Assembly: GCF_030272615.1 (NCBI RefSeq)
Contig: NC_081411.1
Span: forward strand, 39,295,140 to 39,359,139
Source of the DNA: Cryptomeria japonica
Lineage: Eukaryota > Streptophyta > Pinopsida > Cupressales > Cupressaceae
Length of the DNA: 64,000 nt
Direction of reading: 5' to 3'
Under the pieces are notes generated by a model. The model was not told where the DNA came from and did not search any database. It worked only from the letters and a program-made list of their open reading frames with translations. Position 1 is the first letter of the stretch. Every line of letters begins with the position of its first letter. The position numbers and the translations under genes are program-made. Of this stretch, positions 12,046 to 23,874 are shown in pieces.

Positions 12046-13165
12046 AATAATGAATGAGAAATTGATGCATTACAAATGCATGATCGATGAATTCAATAAA
12101 TACTTCATCTCGATCACTTTTGACCAAATCCCAAGAGTTGATAACAATTTTTTTTTTCAGGATATGCCACATAACTCTATGCATTGTGAGATCTTGGTGG
12201 AACAACTCCTTATTCCTACATACTATATCCCTCAAACCAAAATTGTGTGTCAAATAGGTCATCTTGATTCTCCCTAGTATGGTCACATATACACCTACCT
12301 TCACAACAACACACTCCCATACAAAATCTCAAATAATGAATGTAAAAACTTCATTCAACAAGAATATAATTACATCATCATTGATAGTACATTTTATTAA
12401 TTAGGTCCATCTGGTACTCTCCTTGGATGTCTAAAGCTTGATGAGGTCCAAACAATCTTAAAACATGTACATGAGGGTATATGTGTGTCTCACTCTATTG
12501 GCCCAACGCTAGTAAAGAAACTTGTAAGGACTAGGTACTACTAGCCTACTATGGAGAAAAATGCCTATCGTTTTGTGAAGAAATGTAAGCAATGTCAGAT
12601 ATATGGAGACTTGATACGTGTTCTTACTCAATAATTACAACTAATTGCAAAACTTTGGCTTTTTGTCAATGGGGACATGGCCTTATTTGTAAGATCCATC
12701 CCTCGCCTTCTAATGGCCACAAATTAATCATGACTACCACTAAGTACTTTACAAAGTGGATTGAAGTTGTACTCTTCAGACATGTTTCTAGAAAACAAAT
12801 AGCCATAATCGTCCTTAATTAAACAATTTGTCCATATGGTATTCCAAGTTTTATTATCACAAATAATTGGTGTCCCTTTAGAAATCAAGATATTTGTAAA
12901 CCCTATAATAAATTTGATATCCAACATCACTTTACCACTCCATTCCATCCCCAAAGTAATGGTCATACCGAGGCCTCTAATAAAACCATCCTAAAATTCA
13001 TTAAGATGGTCAATGAGGTTGATCATGACTAGCACATTTGGCTCTAAACCTCCTTATGGGCCTACTGAACCAATGTCCACATTACTATAGATTTGATGTC
13101 ATATTCCATTGTCTATTGATATAAACCTATCTTACCCATTGAGTCAAAGAGAACAATATTTTGAA
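12046..13165 (+). mobile_element. Old Tat-type Ty3 pol relic (RNase H end to integrase)
   Basis: In broken frames the plus strand reads the same succession as the pol of element B. It has the end of the second RNase H (NEKLMHYK), the linker (LVEQLLIPTYYI), the zinc-binding part of integrase (KKCKQCQIYGDL) and the core (GHKLIMTTTKYFTKWIEVV, then the DNG region changed to NNW, then HPQSNGHTEASNKTILK). It continues to a degraded YSIVY segment near 13120. Stops and indels are frequent and no LTR was found at either side. Compared with B at 39090-40200 it is far more diverged, so it is an ancient insertion of the same lineage. Not functional. Confidence 0.8.
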
Positions 13166-13694
13166 GCTTGAATTAGGGTTTCATAATTTTCAGTCGACAA
13201 TTTAAATGATGCTTTTCTCTTCTATGTACCACAAGAAGTAAATTATTGTTATTTATTAGGTTGTGCCATAAATTATGGAAAGTGTGTCTAATATGCTGGA
13301 TCTTTTCCATGTTAAAATGAGACAAATGGTGGATAATTACCATGTTCAAAGTCAATCAGGATAACTAAATTAAAGTTTCTCATTTTTTGTAGCTTAATTA
13401 AAGGTTTAAAATTAAGAAAAAGATGAAATTTAACATCACCGAAAACAAAAATAACTACTTTCAATTTCTTCTTACTCGATAGTAGCAATAAATAAATTTT
13501 CTTTTCGGAAATCTGGAGTTATCATTCTTGGACTATAAGTAATAGCATCAATGTAGTATCTCTATATTTATACTGAGCACTTGAAGCCCAAGGTATGTCA
13601 ACGTTGTTTATGTCCCTATCCCATCTGTCACAAATACTATAAAACTGTCTTTTGGAAAGCTCACAATTCGGGGATATTTTGTAACTCGAGAATC
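13166..13694. other. Spacer upstream of the dehydrogenase pseudogene
   Basis: No coding or element features recognised. It may contain the former promoter and leader of the pseudogene that starts at 13695, but no promoter motif is convincing. Confidence 0.35.
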
Positions 13695-14225
13695 ATGTCT
13701 AACGAAGTGCCTGCATCTACTGTATTGAAAAGGTAATTCCTTGTTTTACCTTCCTCTTTTGTTTTCACTGCTTTGGTTAAGGTTGTAATATTATCTAGAT
13801 TTCTTGTTTTGCCATGCAATCATTGTTTACTTAGAATTTTCAGACAATAACAAAAACTATTTGTAAAATACAGATTAGAAGGAAAGGTTGTAGTAAACAC
13901 AGGAGGATCATGAGGACTTGGTGAAGCAAACATTAGGCTGTTTGTCAATCATGGAGCTAAAGTCATAATTGCTGATATTGCAGATGGTATAATCTCTCTC
14001 TCTCCCTGTGCGACATATATAGACTGTGACATGAGCAAGGAGCAAGATGTAAGCACAGCAGTTGCTTTGGCTATTCAAAAGCATGGAAAACTAAACATAA
14101 TGTTTAACACCTCAGGAATCAACAACACCCAAAAGGGGAGTGTGGCGGAGTATGAGATGGAGCAATTCGAGTGAGTGTTAAACATAAATTTGAAAGGAAT
14201 AATGCATGGCATTAAGGATGTTCAA
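13695..14225 (+). pseudogene. Short-chain dehydrogenase/reductase (SDR) pseudogene, 5' part
   Basis: Exon 1 (13695-13732) starts with ATG and encodes MSNEVPASTVLK. A 141-bp intron (13733-13873, GT..AG) follows, and exon 2 opens with LEGKVVVNTGG, a TGA stop, then GLGEANIRLFVNHGAKVIIA. Next come DCDMSKEQDV, QKHGKLNIMFNTSGINN and NINLKGIMHG. This is the N-terminal Rossmann half of a classical plant SDR of the secoisolariciresinol dehydrogenase/tropinone reductase-like group: the TGxxxGxG cofactor loop, the D after the second strand, and the NNAG-equivalent (here NTSG). The family uses NAD(P)H on terpenoid, lignan or hormone precursors; the substrate cannot be told. Two in-frame TGA stops (13911 and 14172) sit where Arg is usual. 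The catalytic YxxxK half is absent because the copy ends where the LINE relic begins. Confidence 0.75.
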
Positions 14226-14239
14226 CATTATAATATAGC

Positions 14240-16510
14240 AAGTCTCTAGATGTTTCGACTCCTCCACCAGTTTCAAACCCTTCTTCGAAGGGGAAGGAAA
14301 CTGAAGTGCCCGTTACAGCTTCGGAGTTTTCACGGCCTTTTGTTCAGACCCCATTAGTGGCTCCAGTTATTAGTAAACCATCGTCTTCTCTATGCTGCTC
14401 TCGTAGCCCGTTTGGGTGTGGGGAGGAGTAGGAGCAAGCTCCTGATAAATGTAGGCATGGTGTTTGTGGTTTCTAATCTGCAGCTTCCTTTCCTTAGAAG
14501 AGTTTTTCCTCCTTAGAACAAGATGACGAAGATATGCAGATTTTCTCATGAATTTTCTTTCTTGGAATGTCAGAGGTCTGATTGACGTCCCAAGGAAGTA
14601 TTCCATTACGGATACTCTTCAAAAATATTTTGGTATTGATGTTTTGTGTCTGGAAGAAGTTAAAATTTCCTCTTTCATGTTGTCTACCACCTGCCGAGTG
14701 ATTTGGCCTAACGGTTTTCCTTACCCTCTCACCATGAGGCGGGCCGTGGAGGAGTTGTCACTATTCTTGCACCACGTTGGCATTTTTGTGTGGTTGATCA
14801 TGGGTCTGATTAGACTTAGTAGGTTGTCGAGCTCCTCTTGAAGGTGGGTAATCATTCTTTTGGGATTATTAACATTTATGCTTCCAATGATGTTGTGGAA
14901 AGATCCGCCTTGTGGCAATGGATTGTTGATTCATTATGTGGTAAGTTTAATATGGTTGAGATGGTAGATGATAAAGATGGTGTCCTTCCTTTTAGATGAA
15001 TAGTTGGTGAGCAGGAGTGTATGGTACTAAATGTGAAATAAGTTGGGCCTCTCTAATCCCAATATGTTTTGATGTTAGCCTCAAATGGTTTGGCATACAT
15101 GGTGTAACTTCTGTGTTGTTTCTAACAGATTTTTTAAGAGGCTTGATCATGTCATGATCTCAACAAAATCTTTTTTCCATTTTGCCTCCACGTCTCCTCT
15201 TCCAGTTATGCCTTTGTCAGAGGTCAAATTGTTCGGTCATTTGCCTATTAAATTTTGTATTGAGTGGCAAGTGGGTCTGTCCAGGCCATCTAAGGTACCT
15301 ACCTAGATTTTCTAAACACTTTGTTGATGACTCATCAGCATACACTGGCCCACATTCAGTGTGTCTAGAATTTGGAAGCCCGTCATAGCCAACATACAAG
15401 TTGAATTGCATGGTGGTGTCATTCCCTTCAATGCACCACTCACTTTTTATGCATTTATGCCTGCCAGTTGGCCATTTTTCGGCATCATTCATACGAGGTC
15501 GTGACTTCGGAGCTTCGGCATGCCATGGAGGCCCTCACCGATAATCCTTTCTCTAGTAGTCTTCAATCTGAAGTTGCTCATTTATGCTAGAAAAAAAATC
15601 ATAGGCAATTGTGTTGCGAGGGGTGCCCAAATCAAAGCTCAGCTCCACTAGCTCAAAGTGGGTGATCGAGCCTCAAAAGAGTTTTTTTCAGTGCTTTGAG
15701 CTAGGCGTTCCCTTCAGTGCATTAAAACCATCAAAGAAGGGACACAAGTCCTCTCTCAATTACTTGACATTTTGCAAGCCTTTGTGTGCCATTATGAGCA
15801 GGTATTTGCTGCCCAACCTTCCACTCCTGAGTGGGATCTTTCTCTGTAGGAGTATCTTAGTTCTTTTCAACATCAGTTATTTGTTGAATAAACTGCTTTT
15901 TGTAACCAACTTCTCTCCTCTTCTAATCTTAAAGAGGTGGTTTTTTCGATGGCGGATGATAAAGCTCCTAGTTGTGATGGATTTCCATGTGAATTTTATA
16001 GAGCCCTGTGGGATTGTGCGGGGTAGGATTTTCATAATGTTTATCTTTAAGCCTTCTATTCTAATTCTCTTGGTAAACTTATTAATAGAGGAAATATCAA
16101 GTTCATACGTAAATCTTAGGATCCCATGGATATTTGCAACTGGTGTCTGATCTCGCTTCTTAATCTTTCCTATAAAATCATTGCTAAAGCTATGGGTTTG
16201 CAAATTCATCACTTTCTTACTTTGATTTTCTGACCCAAACAAACTTGTTTTATGAAGTCCAGGTTCATTCTTGATAATATTATTGCAGTCTGGGTAGGTA
16301 TGGAGTGGGTGAGGCGATCTTAGTAGAGAGCCTTGTTTCTCGAGATTGACTTCACCAATGCCTATGATCATATTGAATGGCCATTCATCTTGGCATGTTA
16401 AGAGATCTTGGATTTGGGCCATGTTTTCTCTAGATGGTTCAAATGCTCTTTGTTGATGCTTTGACATGCATCACCATTGATAGTCATCAACCCTCTATTT
16501 TTGGCCTCTT
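14240..16510 (+). mobile_element. L1-type LINE relic
   Basis: A non-LTR retrotransposon on the plus strand with many stops. A Ser/Pro-rich tail of ORF1 ends near 14545. ORF2 begins about 14548 with MNFLSWNVRGL and LCLEEVKI, the opening of an AP-like endonuclease. An RLDHVM segment of the endonuclease appears near 15140. The linker GDRASKEFFSAL lies near 15660. Reverse transcriptase starts near 15960 with KAPSCDGFPCEFYRALWD, then LLNLSYKIIAKAMG, QTCFMKSRFILDN, and ALFLEIDFTNAYDHIEWPF at about 16340. The palm FADD box and 3' tail are missing, so it is truncated where the copia relic follows. The order and spacing fit plant L1 ORF2; it cannot encode a working protein. Confidence 0.85.
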
Positions 16511-16544
16511 CTGCTCCATTCGGTGGGGGTGCCATTGCAACAAC

Positions 16545-17790
16545 AAGAAGGTGGGAGGTTCACCAGATAGATGTGAAGAATGCATTTCTTCATGGTTATA
16601 TCAAGGAGGAAATCTACATGGAGTAGCCACAAGGGTATGTACAAAATTCCTCTTTGCTATCCAGACTCAAGAAGTTACTCTATGGCCTCAAGCATGCACC
16701 TACAACTTGGTATAGAAAAATGGACTTGTATTTTCTATCACAAAGTTTCATATGATGTAAATTTGATCCAAATATTTATATGATGATAAAATTTGACTCT
16801 TTATTGATAATAGTACTTTATGTAGATGCTCTAGTAATAATAGGTAGTTCAACGACAACCATTATTGCAATTAAAATTGGTTTGCATGATGTCTTTTTCA
16901 TGATAGACATGGGTCTCCACTTTTTTTGTGGACTTGAAATTAGCCAAAATGAATTAGGATTGAAGGTTTATCAATTCAAGTATGTTCGAGACCTCCTAGT
17001 TTAGTTTTACATGACTAACTACAAGCCATCAACTACACCTTTCCTACTTGAGGTAAAGCTTCAGAATGACATGAATACGCCATTGGTTGATTGCACATAA
17101 TACCATCAACTTTTGGGGAGTCTTCTTTATCTCACTCACTCTGATCCAGATATCTCATATGCAGTTGGGGATATTTCTAGATACATGCAGGAGCCAGATG
17201 AGCTTCATTAGAAATTTGCCAAGCATATACTTTGATATGTTCAAGGAACCATTAGCTATAGAATTCATTATTCAGTAGGATGTACTTTTGATCTAATTGG
17301 ATACACTGATTCTTATTGGGTTGTTTATATCATTGATCGCAAGTCCACGTTAGGATATGTTCTTAGTTTGGGATCCAAACCCATTTGTTAGTCAAGCAAG
17401 AAGCAATTTGTCATTGCTTTATCTTCAACAAAAGCTGAATATAGAGGTGCAGTCAATGTTAGTTCAATATATTTGGCTACAGACCTTCCTAACTAAGCTC
17501 GATATTATTTTTAATTTTCCAACTGTCATTTGGTGTGACAATCAAAATACATTGACGTTTTGTAATTTGTAGAGAACTAGTATAGTGACATCGAACCGAT
17601 TACATTGAGAATCACATGCACTACATTTGAGGATTGATCTATGATGGGGTTACCGATTTAAAGTATTGTCCCACTTGTGAATAGACTGCCAACATCTTCA
17701 TGAAGACTTTCATTGAGCAAAAGTTTCACATTCTGTGAGATCCTCTTGGAGTAAAGGGCACTCTATCATAGAAGATACCATGCATTGTTA
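16545..17790 (+). mobile_element. Ty1-copia pol relic (RT to RNase H)
   Basis: The plus strand reads the copia reverse transcriptase from VHQIDVKNAFLHGYIKEEIY, through LKKLLYGLKHAPTTWYRKMD, to the active-site region LYVDALVIIGSS (usual YVDD, here YVDA). Then come GLEISQNELGL, HQLLGSLLYLTHSDPDISYA, and RNase H pieces (DRKSTLGYVLSLGSKP, VIALSSTKAEYRGA). About a dozen stops are present, and the second Asp of the RT active site is replaced by Ala, so it is inactive. A purine-rich tract follows at 17823, as expected before a 3' LTR. Confidence 0.85.
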
Positions 17791-17822
17791 GTGTATACTT
17801 TTGGGGATGGGGTGGGTAGGGA

Positions 17823-17837
17823 GTGGGGGAGGGGGGA
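17823..17837 (+). other. Polypurine tract of the copia relic; LTR likely begins at 17838
   Basis: GTGGGGGAGGGGGGA is followed immediately by TGTCGG, the expected TG start of a 3' LTR. A competing candidate is TGTTAGCA near 17925 after AAGGGAA. The LTR's right end could not be found, though a TATA-like TCTATATAG occurs near 18122. Confidence 0.5.
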
Positions 17838-18599
17838 TGTCGGAGGGTTTGTTCTCATTGGATTTTCCCTCTTTCCTCTTTCCTTCTTTCAGCTTTAGTC
17901 TCCTTAATTAGACTTAAGGGAATGTGTTAGCACAAATTTCAAATGAAACATTTTTCCTTTCTTTATGGAGCTTCTCTATCCATCCTTTATGGATGTTTTT
18001 CACATGCTTTATTACCATATTTGAAACTCGTTGTTGCTCAGTATTATTGTAAGCTAACAAAATATTTGTTGTTTCCTAAAAAAAGATCCTACTTTGTTTC
18101 TGTTTTTTTCTTGACAAAAGTTCTATATAGTTTGGACTTCATTTGTAAATTAAAATGATATTTTTTTCGTAACTAGATCATATTATATTGTGCAAATTTT
18201 AACTTCACAGCATTGTGTCAAAGAAGTATCATGTTGTCTATTCTTCCACACTTGCACATTATCGTGTCAAACCGTTCGCATGCTTTGTTAATGCATCCAC
18301 TTTTACCCTACTTGCCAGCCATGGAATTTGCATTGCACTACTTGGAATCAAGTTTGCGTTTACATCTTTCTAAACAAACTCATTCTACGACATATTCTTG
18401 GTAGTTACAATAATCACATTTCTTTCACCATCGAAAGCTTAATGGTACTTCACAATTTAGATAGGTAATTTTTAAAACGTTCAATTTCCCTCTATTTCGA
18501 ATCTTTGAATAAACTTGTTAACATACACTAAAATGCTGCTCAAGTATCAATAAATTGATTTTGTGTATGTCTCAAAATCGTAACAAACTATGGGATTGT
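17838..18599. other. Presumed copia LTR remnant and unassigned DNA
   Basis: Begins at the putative LTR start and runs into DNA with no recognisable features; the boundary between LTR and host is not visible. Confidence 0.3.
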
Positions 18600-18900
18600 T
18601 GCCTTCAAACAGTCCCTCCATCTCATCTATGCTTTATATATTGCATAAGTATCAGCCAAAGCATTCCAATATCAATATCTGACAAAAATCTCGATTTGTT
18701 TATGCCTTGGTGACGTCCTTACACCGTCTCAATGCTCTTTTTATTGGTGCAGACAAAGAAGATGTGGGCAAAGGTTGTAGAATTCAGCCTTACGCCCAGC
18801 AATTGCATTTTCTTGAAGATTGTTAAAACTATTTTCGTAAACCCACTAGCACATAACCTCCACCAATATTCACATTTCACAAGATGACATCTCATTGAAA
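18600..18900 (-). pseudogene. Second PPR relic, minus strand
   Basis: Minus-strand reading gives ALTIFKKM-type text: IVLTIFKKMQLLGVRLNSTT, then FAHIFFVCTNKKSIET, and in shifted frames KSRFLSDIDI and NALADTYAIYK. This is the same L-S-P order as a plant PPR (F-KMQ--GV-PNS-TF, then H--I---F--D--V-NAL--MY). Several frameshifts and stops are present. It lies opposite in strand to the relic at 8770-9970 and need not come from the same gene. Confidence 0.55.
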
Positions 18901-20059
18901 CTTTAATGGAGAGGTAGTCATTAACCCAACTATCGGTAGTATTAAGGTGGTTGCCGAATGGTATGAACTTAGCGATGAATTTGTTTACCATTGATCAACC
19001 TTATAGATCGAATTGTTAACTTCAGATCGGAAATAATGAATGTGTTACCAATTAGCAAAGGACTGCCGATCAACATTTTAATTGCCATTTGAGATGGAGT
19101 TATTAACCTTGATGTTGGCATTGAAACATAGGTTGAAAACTGAAGTGTACGCATGGAAATCTTTTCCCCTTAGTCGACAATGTTGGGTGACATCAATTTT
19201 TGGGTTTGGATTTGTGAATATTGTGATGTGAGAATGATAGGCCAAACGTCATATTATTTTCCGCTCTGGTGTGGTATGCATAGTTGGTAACTCAATTTGT
19301 ACGTACGGAAAAAATGTTATTTAACATTCAAACTGTTGATAGAGACTTGAGTTGGTAAATAAAAGCCAAGTTGTTATAACGCCTTCTTTACTTCTTTTCA
19401 TCTCTTTCTTTGCCACGAGGTTAATAGTGAGAGGAATTTGCCGCAAAAGTTTAAAATTTGATCAATTTGAAACTATGCATTCAGACTCACTGCCTAGAGC
19501 TTGTTGCTCAATTACAATGATCTCACTCGCTTACAATTTGATTACAATGAGAAAATAGAGTAAAAAGAACTCTGAGGTAGCATCTTATAATATAAGAATG
19601 AGTTTTGGTTAAGCACTACATATCTAATTGTCCTCACTTTGTAAATACTTTATTTCTATCTTAGTCAACTACAACATTATCCTGTAAACCAAATGCACAC
19701 ATGAAACTATGCTCAATCGCACCAAAATGGATTACCACAATAGTATTACACCGAAAAACTAATCACTGGTCTTAACATAAAAATAATCTCCTTCAAGTCG
19801 GCTACAAGAAGTGTAATGTGTAGTCACATGTCGGCTTCAATCTTTAACAAAACATAGTACCAGACCAAAAGATTATAATCACATTCTTCCTAAGGATCTT
19901 CCCATTCACCAAAAACACGAGATCAACCACCAAAGTCACCACAATCATTGGAAGTCTTTCTAGACCAAAACATTATTGAGATAGCCATGAATTACCGGTT
20001 AACTCCTACTTCCGAATAAGATGAATCATGATCGTCAAATCAAATCACCAAGAAGAGTT
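18901..20059. other. Spacer, nothing recognised
   Basis: About 1.1 kb of AT-rich DNA left of element C's LTR. I found no gene or repeat I can support. GAGTT at 20055-20059 would be the target duplication of element C if its other end, outside or unlocated here, carries the same five bases. Confidence 0.35.
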
Positions 20060-21300
20060 TGTTAGGATAACTAGTGGACAACTAAGAGAGGAGGGGGTGA
20101 ATAGCCGATATATCAATTAAGCACAAACATAAGTCATAGATCAATTACCATCCATCCACAAACACATAACAACAAGATTTGTATGTGGAAAACTCAATGA
20201 AGGGAAAAACCATGGTGGGAAGCCTACCCACAGTCAGGTAATACTTCTACAGTAAGTATGTGAATACAATAAGAGGGGTCTACACATGCAAGAAGGGACA
20301 CTGCCTAGACTGCACTGGTCATCACAAAGGAGCCTCACTGACTACAAAGAAATCCATACTACAATCCGGAAATAAGAATGAACTGCAAGAATAGCATCTC
20401 CTATGCCCGAGTAAAATTCTAGTTAAGCTCAATACCAGAGGTCTTAAACCTCTTGTAAAAACCCAAATCGATCACCAACGATCGACCAAAACCTCTGCAT
20501 ATGATTATAATTTTATTCGCACACAGATAATCCCATAACCCACATTCAATGATCTACAAAGAGATCTTACATCACACACATATATATACCATCTTAGGAC
20601 CTAAACAATTAGGTCGGTCACCTAAAAGATAATACAATAAATCCATAATGCAAACCCACAAACCAATGATAAACCAAGTCAACCTGAGATCGAAATAACA
20701 TAAAGCAATCAATAAATCCAATCGGTAATGCATCGGGAGCATCGACCAACATGTTACACAAACTAATCCATAGCCTAGAAGAATAGAATCAGACCTAAAA
20801 TAGGTCACCATAAGCCAAATGAAACACCACCAATAACCTAAAACACGAACATGATAACCATCAGCATCTTGAGAACCTTCTAGAAGCCGCACCAACACCA
20901 CTTATCTGATACATCAGAAGATCTTCAACAAAGTTCTATCGGTAAAACCCTTACCAGTAAAAAAAAGGCATACTAGAACAAATGATAGCATCTGGATCAT
21001 CAAGTCCCAAACTAACTAAATGAGATATGCATCAAGAAGACATGAATAACCAATTCAAACCAATTCCAATAGCCAAAACATATTGGAGAATATCAGAGAC
21101 AAATCTCCTGATCATCATCAAAGTCAAATCACTCTACCAGAACTCGATAGACAACCAAAATAGCTAGTGTTGACATCAATAACAAACATCAATGCAACAC
21201 ATAATCAATTCCTCTGAATGCCAACATAGTTGCCATCAATGACAACCCTAGACTAATAAGCAACTACTGGAAGTCACCAGATGAGTGTTAGTTGCCAACA
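20060..21300 (-). repeat. 3' LTR of element C (minus strand), 1241 bp
   Basis: Read on the plus strand the block begins TGTTAGGAT and ends TTGCCAACA, so both ends are near-inverted copies (TGTTRG / CYAACA) with TG..CA limits. A polypurine tract lies directly outside the 21300 end on the minus strand, which fixes orientation and identifies this as the 3' LTR. The LTR is copia- or Ty3-like in layout; class cannot be told because no pol is attached. Internal open stretches (for example 20572-20901 minus) are not coding. Confidence 0.7.
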
Positions 21301-21313
21301 ATCTCCCCCTTTT
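21301..21313 (-). other. Polypurine tract of element C
   Basis: On the minus strand AAAAGGGGGAGAT ends directly against the LTR start TGTTGGC. It marks plus-strand priming of the element and the junction of internal region and 3' LTR. Confidence 0.7.
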
Positions 21314-21430
21314 CATTGATGGCAACACTTGTGAAAAATGGCTAAATGTTGAAACTTGTACACTGGATCAAGAATAAATAATTCTAAGGCTCACCCTTAG
21401 ATCAACAATCCAAAAATTTGTATCACTAAA

Positions 21431-22749
21431 CTATACACTCCATACACAATCAGCCTGCACATTTTTTACCTTATCTCTGCCCCTTTGACAACAATGCCAA
21501 AGATAGGGTGTGCAACAAAATATTATGTACATATATGCATCCATCAAATGATCAAATCTATACATTCTTAAGGACAACTTCATATGCCATCTTAAGGAAC
21601 CCAAGATAGGTGTTCCATCCTGCTGCAACTTCTCCAAAATTGAAGAAAAACCATTCAAAACATAAGCATAATATTATATAGCTGCAATCTCACTTTGAGT
21701 CTCCTAAGATATATTTTGAATGCAGTATATTTTATGATACACTAAGGTATCTAGCCGAGGACCAATTAGGTTCCAAAGTTCACCTGCTTGCCTAACAGTT
21801 CTCTCCTTCTCCTTCTCAAAATTCCCAATATGTTCCATAATATTCAAAATTTTGCCTTCAATACTATCGGTTAGGCTAGCCGTAGGATCACAAGCCTGAG
21901 AAATCTGAGCTAACTGACCTCTACAATTATCTATTTTCTTGTCTATTTTAGTACTAAAATTTATCAAAACTAGACAAGACATATAAATTTTACCACCTTT
22001 TGTTAAGGCCTCATCAATTAGTTTTAATTCCTTTTCAATCCGAGTCTTGTCATTGTTGATCATTTGCAAAAATCTTTCAACTTTGACATATTTAAATTTT
22101 TTCCATAGCCTATCTAGTTGATGCCTTGGTCAAAGAATCAAACTAAGTGGATATATGATTTATCAAGTTCTGAAGCTTATCGGTTGAACTGGCATTGGCA
22201 TTAGGTTGTAGTTCTAGTACCACCTATTCCAAAATTGAAACTGTTTTCTCAATGAGTCTCTTCTCTTTTCTTCTAATTCAGATTGTGCTAACTCCTGATT
22301 GGCTTTCACTTAGAGTGTGGCATCAACAATCATCCTTTCCAATGGATACATTTGGTTGAAATGTTTGTCAAAACTTATATTAAATTAGTTAAAGCTCAAT
22401 TTCCATAAGGATCGGTTCCCTTTAGCCAGTTCCTCTTGATTCTCTTCTTCCTTTTATCAATCTCAACCTGTCCAATTTTGTCTTCTTGGGGTGTCTCTTG
22501 TGCACCGATGTCACCACTAGGTGCACAAACATCTGCCTCAACTGATTTATCATTCTCCTTAATAGGCTCAACCTTTAGAAAATCCAAAATTTGTTGCTCT
22601 GCAACATCCTGAGTGTCCTCCTTATTTACATCATTTATCAAATGATTCTCTAATTGAGTGGCTTCATCTTGTGAAATAGTTTCTACTAGCCAATTCTTAG
22701 TGAAAAACTTCTTCCAGATTGCACTGATTTCTCTCTTTATTTCTTCAAC
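21431..22749 (-). pseudogene. Element C unknown protein, C-terminal part
   Basis: A broken minus-strand coding region running toward the 3' LTR. From its start it reads VEEIKREISAIWKKFFTKNW, then an acidic segment (22641-22396), a Lys/Arg patch (KRKKRIKRNW), a degraded helical part, and a clearer segment 22069-21704 rich in Lys, Glu and Leu (coiled-coil-like). That segment contains ELKLIDEALTKGGKIYMSCL and AGELWNLIGPRLDTLVYHK. The last piece ends about 120 bp before the polypurine tract. The position between an expected pol and the 3' LTR is that of an extra (env-like or accessory) ORF. I recognise no domain. Several stops and frameshifts make it a pseudogene. The matching N-terminal part appears at 57840-59830 on the same strand, about 35 kb away. 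Confidence 0.5.
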
Positions 22750-23869
22750 TGTAATGCCCGCAAAACTACCCTATAGAAACTAAACAATAATATGCAATGG
22801 AGGTAATTTTTTCCTTAATTAACATCTAAACCAACTAATGCAACACACAACATATCCATCTATTTACATTCATTGACCATTCAACCAATATGAACATACA
22901 TCATTGCTCATTTCATCAAATAATGCAAGCGCAAATAGCACAACATCATTAACCTTTCCCTAGGGTACTTCAACATCATTACTTAATTCATTACCACAAT
23001 AAAATACTACACACATGATATGTATACTTTATCTTCATTTAATGCATCATATTCTAATTTCCTAACCATGAGATATGCAACCTACAACATTACTTATTCC
23101 TCATGGTATGCATAATTTCCTTTCTTCCAATGCATCTATATAAATCATTCATCTTCACTAGATCCAGTTAACATCTTCTAACATATACATCTCTTATCTA
23201 CGAATATTTCTCTTTCAAGATTAATTTACATTCTAACTTGCCTCTAAACATTCTATGAAATAATACAATTGGACCATAATGCAAATCCATTTCTATTCCA
23301 ACTACAATTCATCTTACAAATAAAAGTACATTAAATACATCATGAGCATAGCTCTTTTCTACTACAAGAATCCATCTACTATATACAAGAATATTATATT
23401 ACATGGATTCCATCTTATTCATTACATAAATCTTCTACAAGGTACATCCATAGACCATCATGAAGAAGAATCCACATCCATGCAAGAAGAATCCAATAGA
23501 ACACCCCAATGGCTAAAAAGCACCAACCTCCCGACCATGTAGAACCATAGGAACCACCCCCCATGCTAGGAGATGACACGAGGTCCCAACACATACTCTA
23601 AACCTAAGATGGCACCTATAACCAAAGAGACTAGCCACACAAGGACTCTCAAGCAAGAACTCACACAATACAACAAGAATGAACTCCCAGAGGTGTAAAA
23701 CTCATCAAGACATAAATGCATCCAATAAGCATAACCATAAATTATAAAAGGTAAACAAATGTAGGAGTGGACTATCATCACATGCCATCCTCATAACATA
23801 ATAACATAAGGCACTAGCTTGATGGACATGTGGATCCATCTCAACCTATGAGAGAATAAGGGAGATAAG
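22750..23869. other. Unidentified DNA splitting element C (left part)
   Basis: Starts with TGTAATGCCCGC, an LTR-like beginning, directly after TCAAC at 22745-22749. No coding is recognised. With the array A removed it is continuous with 54835 onward. It may be a large solo LTR or a non-autonomous LTR element. Confidence 0.4.
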
Positions 23870-23874
23870 CTTAC
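23870..23874. other. Target-site duplication CTTAC, left copy (array A)
   Basis: CTTAC directly precedes the TG of LTR1 and recurs at 54830-54834 directly after the CA of LTR3. No such repeat brackets the middle LTR. The 5-bp match at the outermost ends shows that the whole three-LTR array descends from one insertion. Confidence 0.85.

Noticed and set aside
15217-15492. Minus-strand open frame of 91 codons within the LINE
   Set aside because: It looks protein-like in places, but it lies opposite the endonuclease-RT linker of the LINE and has no family I recognise; more likely a shadow.
20572-20901. Minus-strand open frame of 109 codons
   Set aside because: Lies wholly inside the 3' LTR of element C.
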